Positions 43,163 through 50,847 of a DNA stretch of 64,000 nt are shown here, one piece after another. Made by a program: the position numbers and the translations under genes. Location: positions 620,001 to 684,000 of the forward strand of contig CBDCPP010000001.1 in the NCBI GenBank assembly GCA_965220315.1, read 5' to 3'. This stretch comes from JAPOXK01 sp965220315. Its GTDB lineage: Bacteria; Chloroflexota; Dehalococcoidia; Bin125. The notes beneath the pieces were generated by a model. That model saw only the letters and a program-made list of their open reading frames with translations. It was not told the DNA's origin and did not search any database. Within the stretch, counting starts at the first letter, position 1; the number at the start of each line of letters is the position of its first letter.

Positions 43163-44347
43163 ATGAAGGCCGACGAGGTCCAACCTCCCGATAACAGATA
43201 TGAGCCCCTAGCCCGGGCGGAGTCGCCGCAGCATCGGGCGTGGCGTGCGCTACGACGGAAGCGCATCGCCATGGTGGCACTCACGCTAATCGTTGTGATC
43301 TATGGTGCTGGCGCCTACACCATTCTTGATGCGTTCGGTGTGCCCATTGGTTTGCAGGACCCAGAAGCGATCAACCTGACGGAGCGTCGCCCAGTTCGCG
43401 AAATCGACGGCGTCGTTGAGAGGCTGGGTGTCTACTTGGCTCATCACCAGATCAACCTCGAGGAACTACGGCGACTGAATCCTGAGACGGTCGCGCTAGT
43501 CGAGACGGAGGTCGGGCCGCTCACTTCCACGACCATTGTGCCGCCGCGCACAACCTTCATTCTGAAAGAAGACGAGGCGCTGGAGAGTCCGTCCGCTGAT
43601 CACTGGTTCGGTACGGATCGCCTTGGTCGCGATATGTTCAGCCGGACCTTATTCGCCGCCCGGACGACGCTCGTGATCTCCATTCTCGCCTTTCTCTTTG
43701 GCAACGTGTTCCTGGGATTGGGCCTGGGATTAGTCGCTGGATACCTCGGTGGCAAAGTGGACAATGGAATCATGCGCGTCGGTGATGTGGTGCTCGCCAT
43801 TCCGACGCTCCTCGTGCTGATCCTCCTCAGCGCCTCGCTGCGCGATCGCTGGACAGAGTGGTTTGCCACCATCGACGATTTCCTGGGCACCACGTTTTTT
43901 ATCGATCAGGGCATCGACGATTTCAGCCTGCTCTTCTTTTCCGTTTCCTTCTTCAGTTGGGTTGGAACTGCTCGGTTCGTTCGTGCACAGGTCTTCGCCC
44001 TGCGCGAGCAGGAATACGTTTTGGCCGCCGAGGCGTTAGGTGCGCGCACGCCGCGCATCCTGCTGCGCCATCTACTTCCAGGTGTACTGCCCTGGATCGT
44101 TGTGGGAATCAGCGCCACGCTCGGTGCCATCGCAACGCTGGAGGTGGCACTGACTTTCTTAGGTATCGGTGTGCAGTCGCCCACGGCCTCTTTCGGCGCG
44201 ATGATCGACGATGCGGGCGGCGTACGGACGTTCAACCTCCATCCGCACCTCCTCCTAGTTCCTGGGGTTACCGTCGCCGTGCTGATCTTTGCGTTCAATT
44301 TGTTGGGCGACGCAGTGAACGACGTGGTCAATCCTCGGGGGCGCTAG
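43163..44347 (+). CDS. ABC transporter permease, DppC type, with enlarged loop
   Basis: Second membrane subunit of the importer. After TM1 (about 36-55) a long extracytoplasmic loop precedes the normal HWFGTDRLGRDMFSR motif. Later parts are canonical: ILAFLFGNVFLGLGLGLVAGYLGG, MRVGDVVLAIPTLLVLILL, the EAA loop EQEYVLAAEALGARTPRILLRHLLPG, and FNLLGDAVNDVVNPRGR. The loop (about 60-145) is longer than in standard DppC, and residues 80-134 look faintly LysM-like (VERLGVYLAHHQINLEELRRLNPE, then VPPRTTFIL). A further hydrophilic insert occurs at about 230-250. No ATPase genes follow; tig comes next. Confidence 0.92.
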   Translation: MKADEVQPPDNRYEPLARAESPQHRAWRALRRKRIAMVALTLIVVIYGAGAYTILDAFGVPIGLQDPEAINLTERRPVREIDGVVERLGVYLAHHQINLEELRRLNPETVALVETEVGPLTSTTIVPPRTTFILKEDEALESPSADHWFGTDRLGRDMFSRTLFAARTTLVISILAFLFGNVFLGLGLGLVAGYLGGKVDNGIMRVGDVVLAIPTLLVLILLSASLRDRWTEWFATIDDFLGTTFFIDQGIDDFSLLFFSVSFFSWVGTARFVRAQVFALREQEYVLAAEALGARTPRILLRHLLPGVLPWIVVGISATLGAIATLEVALTFLGIGVQSPTASFGAMIDDAGGVRTFNLHPHLLLVPGVTVAVLIFAFNLLGDAVNDVVNPRGR

Positions 44348-44397
44348 CTGGTGGAATTGCCGGCCTCCCCATTCCAGGGGGCGTTAGAGGTCGCTGC

Positions 44398-44403
44398 TAT
44401 ACT
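44398..44403 (+). promoter_or_regulatory. -10 box upstream of tig-clpP-clpX
   Basis: TATACT is close to the sigma-70 consensus TATAAT and lies 53 bases before the tig ATG, at the border of the tandem repeat. No good -35 is found at 16-18 bases. It would place the start of transcription inside the first repeat copy. Confidence 0.4.
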
Positions 44404-44405
44404 TG

Positions 44406-44453
44406 TTCGCACGGGGAGCCCCACTACAATTCGCACGGGGAGCCCCACTGCAA
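44406..44453 (+). repeat. 24-bp tandem duplication in the tig leader
   Basis: Two adjacent 24-base copies (44406-44429 and 44430-44453) differ at one position. Each contains CACGGGGAGCCCC, including a purine-rich GGGGAG that resembles a ribosome-binding site and can also pair with the following CCCC. The second copy ends 3 bases before the tig ATG, putting GGGGAG about 14 bases upstream of it. Confidence 0.8.
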
Positions 44454-44456
44454 AGT

Positions 44457-45818
44457 ATGAAAGTTACCGCTGAACAGATCCCCGAGGCCCGCGTGGTCCT
44501 CGAGGTGGAAGTTGACGACGAGCGCTTCCGCGAGTCGATGGATTGGGCCTACCGGCGGCTCTCACAGCGTGCGAAGATCCCTGGCTTCCGGCGCGGCAAG
44601 GCGCCGCGCGAACTCGTCGAGCGTGTCCTCGGCCGTGAGCGCCTTCTCCAAGAGGCCGCCGATCGCATGGTGCCCAAGGCATATGAGGATGCTCTTGCGC
44701 AGGAGGGGATCGACCCCATCGCACAACCTCAGCTTGAGATCCTGAACCTGGAGCCATTGCGCTTCAAGGCTACTGTGGCAGTGCGCCCGAGCGTCTCGTT
44801 AGGGGATTACCGGTCGATCCGCCTTAAGCGTGAATCAGTGGCTGTGTCGGACGACCAAATCGCGAGCACATTGCTCGAACTCCGCCGCCGCCACGCGGTG
44901 CTCGAGCCGGTCGAACGTCCTGTCGAATACAACGACCGGATCCGGATCGACATCCAAGGCGAGAGTGATGGGAAGCCCTTCGCATCGCAGGAAGGCGTTG
45001 AGATCAGTCTGCGCGAGGCAGATGTGTTCGTGGTACCAGGCCTCGCGGAGCGAATCGTTGGCTTGGTTCCTGGGCCCGAAGGACATCGTATCGAGATCGA
45101 TATTCCCGAGGGTTTCGATCTCGAAGAGCTGGCTGGCAAGGCCGCGACGTTTACCATCACTGTGCACGAGGTCAGGCGTGAACTCTTGCCGGACATGGAC
45201 GATGCTTTCGCATCCGAGGTAGGCGAATTCGAGACATTCGAGGCATTACGCGCCCGCGTCGTGGCGGATCTACGATCTGGGTTGGAGAAGCGTGCGGATG
45301 CTGATTACAACGACGCGCTTCTCGACACACTGACGGCACAGGCGACGGTCGAATACCCATCGCTACTAGTGGACCGCGAGATCGAGCATATGCTCACGGA
45401 CGCCGCGCGGGGGCAGGGCCAGACCCTGGAGACTTACCTCCAGGATCTCGAGAGTGGTCCACAGGAACTGGCACAGCGCTTGCGGCCGGAGGCTTCCAAG
45501 CGCGTACTCCACAGCATTTTGATCGCGGAAGTGGCGGAAGCCGAATCGATCGAGGTGACCGACGCTGATATCGATGCCGAAATCACACGTATGGCTGGTC
45601 AAGGACCGGAGGGGGAACAAGTCCGCTCCGCCTTCGATACGGAAGCGGGCCGGGCGGTTCTCCGTCAGAATCTAGCAACGATGCGTACACTGGAGCGGCT
45701 CGCTTCGATCGCCGAGCAGCCCGCAGCGACGGACGGAGAGATGCCAACAGCGGACGGACTTTCGGCAGAACCTGCCAATGAGACCCCGCTCGTGGATGCG
45801 GCAAAGGAGACCGAATGA
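44457..45818 (+). CDS. tig: Trigger factor
   Basis: Ribosome-associated chaperone and prolyl isomerase for nascent chains. The N-terminal ribosome-binding domain has the signature FRRGKAPRELVERVLGRE (about 43-60). The FKBP-type PPIase domain lies at about 150-240, with YNDRIRIDIQGESDGKPF at its start, and the C-terminal helical chaperone domain at about 245-420. A Glu/Ala-rich tail completes 453 residues. Start: ATG 44457 (MKVTAEQIP). The frame is open through the tandem repeat upstream, but that part is not conserved. It overlaps clpP by ATGA. Confidence 0.95.
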   Translation: MKVTAEQIPEARVVLEVEVDDERFRESMDWAYRRLSQRAKIPGFRRGKAPRELVERVLGRERLLQEAADRMVPKAYEDALAQEGIDPIAQPQLEILNLEPLRFKATVAVRPSVSLGDYRSIRLKRESVAVSDDQIASTLLELRRRHAVLEPVERPVEYNDRIRIDIQGESDGKPFASQEGVEISLREADVFVVPGLAERIVGLVPGPEGHRIEIDIPEGFDLEELAGKAATFTITVHEVRRELLPDMDDAFASEVGEFETFEALRARVVADLRSGLEKRADADYNDALLDTLTAQATVEYPSLLVDREIEHMLTDAARGQGQTLETYLQDLESGPQELAQRLRPEASKRVLHSILIAEVAEAESIEVTDADIDAEITRMAGQGPEGEQVRSAFDTEAGRAVLRQNLATMRTLERLASIAEQPAATDGEMPTADGLSAEPANETPLVDAAKETE

Positions 45819-46465
45819 CGCCTCTGGATCAGATGCCTTTCCCAAACCCCATCAAGAACATCGTGCCGATGGTTGTAGAGACATCGAGCCGTGGCGAACG
45901 AGCCTATGACATCTACTCCCTGCTTCTGAGAGAGCGGATTATTTTCGTTGGCACGCCCATTGATGATCAGATTGCGAACCTGATCATCGCGCAACTCCTT
46001 TACCTCGAGCGGGAAGATCCAGACCGGGACATCAACGCTTATATTCACAGCCCTGGCGGCGTGATCTCAGCTGGGCTGGCGGTTTACGACACGATGCAAT
46101 TGATTCGGCCCGATGTGTCAACGATCTGCGTGGGGATGTCTGCTTCAATGGGGACCGTGCTCCTGGCGGCGGGAGCGCCCGGGAAACGCTACGCTCTGCC
46201 GAACTCAACCATCCATATGCATCAAGCGATGGGGGGCGCGCGCGGCCAGGCATCTGATATTGAGATCGCGGCAAAGGAGATTCTGCGTAATAACGAGATT
46301 ATTCGCGGGATCCTGGCTAAACACACCGGTAAAGACCCTGAGGCGATTACGCGAGATACCGACCGCGACTTTTATCTCGATGCGCAGGGGGCGAAGGAGT
46401 ACGGCCTCGTCGATGATGTCCTGCACGAGCAGGAGAAGGACTCGGAAGTGAAGGCCGCTTCTTAG
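45815..46465 (+). CDS. clpP: ATP-dependent Clp protease proteolytic subunit
   Basis: Tetradecameric serine peptidase. The catalytic triad is visible: S111 in GMSASMGTVLL, H136 in IHMHQAMGG, and D185 in DTDRDFYLDA. IYSLLLRERIIFVG and NAYIHSPGGVISAGLAVYDTM are family hallmarks. At 216 residues it includes a short propeptide-like start. It lies between tig (ATGA overlap) and clpX (27 bases), the standard protein-quality operon. Confidence 0.97.
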   Translation: MTPLDQMPFPNPIKNIVPMVVETSSRGERAYDIYSLLLRERIIFVGTPIDDQIANLIIAQLLYLEREDPDRDINAYIHSPGGVISAGLAVYDTMQLIRPDVSTICVGMSASMGTVLLAAGAPGKRYALPNSTIHMHQAMGGARGQASDIEIAAKEILRNNEIIRGILAKHTGKDPEAITRDTDRDFYLDAQGAKEYGLVDDVLHEQEKDSEVKAAS

Positions 46466-46492
46466 CGGCACAGGGCGACGAAGGATAGGCCT

Positions 46493-47839
46493 GTGGCGGA
46501 CAACACTGGCGGCAGCCGCGTTCAGTATCATTGCTCGTTCTGTGGCAAGAACCAGGATCAAGTTAAGCGCCTGATCGCTGGCCCTGGCGCGGTCTACATC
46601 TGTGACGAATGTGTTGAACTCTGTCGGGAAATCATCGTCGAGGAGGGAGGTAGCTCCGCGACGCCGCGTTCGAAGACCGCTGTTGCCGACGCGAAGCCGC
46701 TTCCGCCACAGGAGATCTACGACCGGTTGGCGGAGTACGTCGTCGGCCAGGAGCAGGCGAAGAAGGTCCTGTCGGTCGCCGTTTACAACCACTACAAACG
46801 GATCGCAGAGAGCGATGCGAATACTACCGATGTCGAGTTGGAGAAGAGCAACATCCTGCTGGTGGGGCCGACGGGATCGGGGAAGACGCTCTTAGCGCGC
46901 ACGTTGGCTCGCATTCTCGATGTTCCGTTCTCGATCGCGGATGCGACGGCTCTGACGGAGGCGGGCTACGTTGGTGAGGATGTCGAGAACATTTTGCTGC
47001 ACCTCATTCAGGCTGCGGACTACGACGTGCAGCGTGCTGAGCGTGGCATTGTTTACATTGACGAGATCGATAAAGTCGCACGCAAAGCCGACAATCCCTC
47101 GATCACTCGTGATGTCTCCGGCGAAGGCGTGCAGCAAGCCTTGCTCAAGATCATTGAGGGCACGGTGGCGTCGGTGCCGCCACAAGGTGGTCGCAAGCAC
47201 CCGCACCAAGACTTCATCCAGATTGACACATCGAAGATCCTGTTCATCTGTGGCGGGGCATTCGAAAGTCTTGAGGCCATCATTGACAGGCGGGTCGGGC
47301 GCAGCCGTACTCTCGGCTTTGGCGCTGCACATCCCACGGTTACCGGTCGAGAGGAAAACCTACTGCAGGAGGTTACTCACGACGACCTGCTCAAGTACGG
47401 GCTAATTCCAGAGTTCGTGGGGCGGCTTCCTCTGGCCGTCGCGCTGGATCCGCTGAGCCGGGATGATTTAGTCCGTATACTCACCGATCCTAAGAACGCC
47501 CTCGTACGCCAGTTCGAGCGCTTTCTTGCGCTTGACGATGTGGAGCTGGTGCTGGCGCCCAAGGCTCTGGAGGCGATCGCGGACGTAGCGTCGCACGAGC
47601 ACACTGGGGCGCGCGGTCTTCGTACCGTGATCGAGGGCCTACTGCTGGATGTGATGTTCGATATCCCAAGTCGTCCAGAGGTGCGCAAGTGCGTGGTAGG
47701 TGCGGAGACGGTCTTGCAGGGCCAGTGTCCCCTCCTCCTCACCGAGGCTGGTTTGCCCATTGAGCTCCGCACTTTGGAGGGCGAGTCCAGCGATTCCGCT
47801 GGATCGAACGACGAACTTCTGCAACAGGAGAGCGCTTAG
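46493..47839 (+). CDS. clpX: ATP-dependent Clp protease ATP-binding subunit ClpX
   Basis: AAA+ unfoldase feeding ClpP. The N-terminal zinc-binding domain has CSFCGK and CDECVELC (about 14-44). Walker A is GPTGSGKTLLA, the pore loop GYVGED, Walker B VYIDEIDKVA, and the RKH loop GGRKHP. Sensor and arginine-finger regions follow through FVGRLPLAVALDPLS. The C-terminal GARGLRTVIEGLLLDVMFDIPS is typical. At 448 residues it is normal. The GTG start at 46493 follows AAGGA. Confidence 0.97.
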   Translation: MADNTGGSRVQYHCSFCGKNQDQVKRLIAGPGAVYICDECVELCREIIVEEGGSSATPRSKTAVADAKPLPPQEIYDRLAEYVVGQEQAKKVLSVAVYNHYKRIAESDANTTDVELEKSNILLVGPTGSGKTLLARTLARILDVPFSIADATALTEAGYVGEDVENILLHLIQAADYDVQRAERGIVYIDEIDKVARKADNPSITRDVSGEGVQQALLKIIEGTVASVPPQGGRKHPHQDFIQIDTSKILFICGGAFESLEAIIDRRVGRSRTLGFGAAHPTVTGREENLLQEVTHDDLLKYGLIPEFVGRLPLAVALDPLSRDDLVRILTDPKNALVRQFERFLALDDVELVLAPKALEAIADVASHEHTGARGLRTVIEGLLLDVMFDIPSRPEVRKCVVGAETVLQGQCPLLLTEAGLPIELRTLEGESSDSAGSNDELLQQESA

Positions 47840-47874
47840 GGTTCCGAGCACCGCCTCTTCGCTCCGCACCTTGC

Positions 47875-47880
47875 TAGGCT
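47875..47880 (+). promoter_or_regulatory. Putative leaderless -10 box of tlyA
   Basis: TAGGCT ends 6 bases before the GTG at 47887 and no ribosome-binding site is present. This gives a plausible transcript starting at the initiation codon, separate from the clpX transcript that ends 47 bases upstream. Confidence 0.35.
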
Positions 47881-47886
47881 GACGGC

Positions 47887-48636
47887 GTGCCGAAATGTCG
47901 GCTTGATCAGATCATCATCGACCGTGGCTTTGCGCCCACGCTTGCGCGGGCGCGCGCACTGATCATGGCCGGTCGCGTATACGGCCGGGCGCGGGTTTAC
48001 GACAAGCCCGGCATGCAGTTCGACTCAGATGTCGAACTCACCCTTACTCCCGATAAAGAATTCGTTTCACGAGGTGGACTGAAGCTGCGGGCTGCGCTAG
48101 ACGCGTGGCCGGTCGTAGTCAGCGGCCGCGTATGCGCCGATTTAGGAGCTAGTACAGGCGGTTTCACGGACCTGCTCCTACAGCGTGGAGCAGCGCGTGT
48201 TTACGCGGTCGATGTTGGCAAGGGGCAACTGCACGATCGTCTGTCGCGTGATGATCGAGTTGTGATATTGGATGGAACCAACGCGCGTGCACTCCCTGTG
48301 TTGGATCCGCCTCCCAAACTCGTCACCGTAGATCTCGCTTTCATTTCGGCAACGGCGGTTCTATCGGCGATTGAGACGGTTGCCCAGCACAGTGCCGATG
48401 TCGTTGTGCTGGTGAAGCCGCAGTTCGAAGTGGAGCGCGCGGCGGTCGACTATTGCGGCGTCGTCCGTGACCCTAGATACCGGGCGTCCGCCATCGCAGC
48501 CGTGGCGGAGGCGGCTCGAGATCGTGCGTGGCGTGTAGGAGGCATACTCGCCTCGCCCATTCGGGGCGCAAACGGCAATCAGGAATGCTTGTTATGGCTG
48601 CGTACGCCCCGTGCGAAGGGGGACGCTTATGACTGA
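47887..48636 (+). CDS. tlyA: TlyA family rRNA (cytidine-2'-O)-methyltransferase
   Basis: S4-domain plus FtsJ-like methyltransferase; mycobacterial TlyA methylates 16S C1409 and 23S C1920. The S4 RNA-binding domain is RLDQIIIDRGFAPTLARARALIMAGRVYG (about 5-33). The SAM-binding domain has YVSRGGLKL-type FVSRGGLKLRAAL, DLGASTGGFTDLLLQRGAARVYAVDVG, DLAFIS and VVLVKPQFEV. At 249 residues it is slightly short of the usual 265-275. GTG start. It overlaps nadK by 8 bases, a common tlyA-nadK pairing. Confidence 0.95.
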   Translation: MPKCRLDQIIIDRGFAPTLARARALIMAGRVYGRARVYDKPGMQFDSDVELTLTPDKEFVSRGGLKLRAALDAWPVVVSGRVCADLGASTGGFTDLLLQRGAARVYAVDVGKGQLHDRLSRDDRVVILDGTNARALPVLDPPPKLVTVDLAFISATAVLSAIETVAQHSADVVVLVKPQFEVERAAVDYCGVVRDPRYRASAIAAVAEAARDRAWRVGGILASPIRGANGNQECLLWLRTPRAKGDAYD

Positions 48637-49522
48637 TGAGTACGGCACGGTTGGGATCTACCACCACCCTACGCACCCGCCCGCTCGAGAGTTCGCTGAG
48701 CAATTGCGCAAGCGTATCGAGAATGAGAAGGGAGGTGGAGGTACCGTTTGGGTGGCCTCCGCTTTCGATCCCGTCGCATCGACGCGTGATCTTCCAGGCA
48801 CAGACCTGTTGATCTGCCTAGGCGGCGATGGGACGGTCCTGCGTGCGGCGCGCGCGGTGATCCCGTACGCGATTCCGATCCTCGGAGTGGATATGGGGCG
48901 GGTCGCATTTCTTACTGAATGCACCGCCCAGCAGCTTTTGGAGCAACTACCCCAGGTGCTTCAAGGGGACGGCCGGGTCGAGGAGCGGGCGATGATCGAT
49001 GTGCGGATGAGCGGATTCGCCGCTGCTGACGCGCCTCAGTACGTGCAAGCACTCAACGACGTGATCGTGGGTCGACGGTCGGTCGGTCGCCCGATCGCGG
49101 TGAACGTCCATGTCGATGGTGATCTCATCGGCGTGATCACCGCCGATGCCGTGATCGTCGCTACAGCGACTGGGAGCACGGGCTATTCACTGTCGGCTGG
49201 TGGGCCTGTCCTCCATCCGCTTTCCCGCAGTCTCGTGGTCACGCCGGTTGCTTCGCATCTCGCAACCGCCGCGCCGATCGTGTTGCCGGACAATGCGGTG
49301 ATCGAACTATCGGCTGTTACAGAGGGAACCACCGCGTTCAGCATCGACGGTCAGGGCCAGCTCGCGATGGACGGAGCAAGTACGGTAGCTGTCAAACGAA
49401 GCAACCATGTCGCACGCCTACTGCGCTTCTGGGACGATCCATTTTACGAGCAGCTAGGCCGCCGTCTCGGTTGGCTCGACGACGTTGCCACACACCCCTC
49501 GTCTCCCAAGGGTTCCTCCTAA
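48629..49522 (+). CDS. nadK: NAD kinase
   Basis: ATP- or polyphosphate-dependent kinase making NADP from NAD. LLICLGGDGTVLRAAR carries the GGDG motif (about 70-73). GVDMGRVAFLTE follows, and the NE/D motif region reads ALNDVIVGRR. The C-terminal domain has ATATGSTGYSLSAGGPVLHP and VVTPVASHLATAAPIVLP. At 297 residues it has normal length. The ATG at 48629 lies inside the end of tlyA with a purine-rich AAGGGGG upstream. Confidence 0.96.
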   Translation: MTDEYGTVGIYHHPTHPPAREFAEQLRKRIENEKGGGGTVWVASAFDPVASTRDLPGTDLLICLGGDGTVLRAARAVIPYAIPILGVDMGRVAFLTECTAQQLLEQLPQVLQGDGRVEERAMIDVRMSGFAAADAPQYVQALNDVIVGRRSVGRPIAVNVHVDGDLIGVITADAVIVATATGSTGYSLSAGGPVLHPLSRSLVVTPVASHLATAAPIVLPDNAVIELSAVTEGTTAFSIDGQGQLAMDGASTVAVKRSNHVARLLRFWDDPFYEQLGRRLGWLDDVATHPSSPKGSS

Positions 49523-49636
49523 AGCGGTCTCGGGAGATGGGGCGTTGCGCGAGCGACGGCGTCTCAATCGAGCATGGGCTACCTTAAGAAGAGGGAACCG
49601 CGCTCAGGGCGGCAAGGCGTTGTGATCTCGAAGACT

Positions 49637-50137
49637 ATGACCATCACTCAATCCCCTGCGAATCGGCTTTTAGCGGAGAAAGCCCGCGTTGATGATGTCG
49701 GCGCGATCCGGCAGCTGATCGATTATTGGGTCCAGACGGACGTGGTTCTCCCGCGCACTGAGGGTGAAATCTACGAAACATTGCGAGACTTCGTTGTCGT
49801 ACGCGATGAAGATCGTATCGCAGCGGCGGGCGCTCTCCATATCGAGTGGAAGGACCTAGCGGAGATCAAGTCACTTGTGGTTGCTCCCGAGTATCAAGGG
49901 CAGGGTCTTGGCTCCATAGTGGTGGCGGCGTGCTTGGACGAGGCGCTCGAACTCGGTATGAAGACAGTCTTCGCGCTCACCACTAGTCCGGAGTTCTTTG
50001 AGAAGTGCGGCTTTGCGCAGGCCGCCGTTTCTAGCTTTCCACTCAAGGTCTGGAATGAGTGCCTGCGCTGTCCCAAGTACGCCCGTTGCGACGAGATCGC
50101 CGTCGCCATTGACCTTCGCTCACGTGCCGCCCGCTGA
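49637..50137 (+). CDS. GNAT acetyltransferase, ArgA/NAGS-like
   Basis: Resembles short N-acetylglutamate synthases: AEKARVDDVGAIRQLIDYW, then ETLRDFVVVRDEDRIAAAGAL, then AEIKSLVVAPEYQGQGLGSIVV, with QGQGLG as the acetyl-CoA loop. PEFFEKCGFAQA is the typical ArgA C-terminal segment, and CLRCPKYARCDEIAVAID follows, with three cysteines also seen in this group. The ATG at 49637 gives 166 residues; an earlier GTG at 49619 is possible. No arginine-biosynthesis gene is adjacent, so the function as ArgA is inference. It overlaps the NUDIX gene by 14 bases. Confidence 0.85.
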   Translation: MTITQSPANRLLAEKARVDDVGAIRQLIDYWVQTDVVLPRTEGEIYETLRDFVVVRDEDRIAAAGALHIEWKDLAEIKSLVVAPEYQGQGLGSIVVAACLDEALELGMKTVFALTTSPEFFEKCGFAQAAVSSFPLKVWNECLRCPKYARCDEIAVAIDLRSRAAR

Positions 50138-50711
50138 CGCGCTCCGCGAGGCGATCGCAAGCAGCGATCGCCTCTACGACGGTCAAGTTCTTCGACTCCG
50201 GCGCGATAGCGTCCGTCTCCCGGACGGACGGTCTGCACAGCGCGAGGTGGTGGAGCATCCTGGATCCGTCGTGATCCTCGCGCTGGAGGCCGGAGGCATG
50301 ATCCCGTTCGTACGTCAGTGGCGTGTGCCAGCGGAGCGCGCTCTGCTCGAGCTGCCCGCAGGTACCTTGGAAGCTGGTGAAGACCCCCAGACCGCCGCTG
50401 CGCGGGAACTGGAAGAAGAGGTTGGGTTGCGGCCTGGTCGTCTGGAGAACGTGCACCGCTTTTGGATCTCACCAGGCTGGGCCACCGAGTACATGCACGG
50501 CTACCTCGCCCGTGATTGCACGCGCGTGCCGCCACGCCCCGACAAAGACGAGCTACTCATCGTTGAGTGCTATACGCTCGGGGAGAGTATGCAGCTTGTT
50601 AAGGAAGGCGAAGTTGAGGATGCGAAGACCCTGCTGATGCTGCACGCGCTCGCACTGAGCGCTATCGGCTCGCGCGGCGCCCAGATTATTCAGAACTACT
50701 GCGGCGACTAA
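50124..50711 (+). CDS. NUDIX hydrolase, ADP-ribose pyrophosphatase type
   Basis: Cleaves nucleoside diphosphate sugars such as ADP-ribose. The NUDIX box GTLEAGEDPQTAAARELEEEVGL spans residues about 80-102 and matches GX5EX7REUXEEXGU fully. VVEHPGSVVILAL and RQWRVPAERALLELPAG upstream, and a Pro-type residue about 15 after the box (ISPGWATEYMHGYLA), fit the ADPRase group. The frame continues far upstream inside the GNAT gene. GTG 50124 is the most plausible start (195 residues), with TTG 50109 as an alternative. Confidence 0.9.
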   Translation: MPPADALREAIASSDRLYDGQVLRLRRDSVRLPDGRSAQREVVEHPGSVVILALEAGGMIPFVRQWRVPAERALLELPAGTLEAGEDPQTAAARELEEEVGLRPGRLENVHRFWISPGWATEYMHGYLARDCTRVPPRPDKDELLIVECYTLGESMQLVKEGEVEDAKTLLMLHALALSAIGSRGAQIIQNYCGD

Positions 50712-50761
50712 TCTCCTGATCACTAGTCGTTGATTAGGCTGCTTGGACCTCTCGGCTTTAA

Positions 50762-50790
50762 TTGAACGGTCCCAACGCCGGTGATAGCAT
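50762..50790 (+). promoter_or_regulatory. Putative sigma-70 promoter of the sdh operon
   Basis: TTGAAC (50762-50767) and TAGCAT (50785-50790) are separated by exactly 17 bases. The box ends 57 bases before the sdhA start. Four of six positions match in the -10 and five of six in the -35. Confidence 0.55.
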
Positions 50791-50847
50791 CGGATCGCGA
50801 GAACTAGGACTGATCAAGACTGAACGCATTGAGGAGAGCGACCGCCT

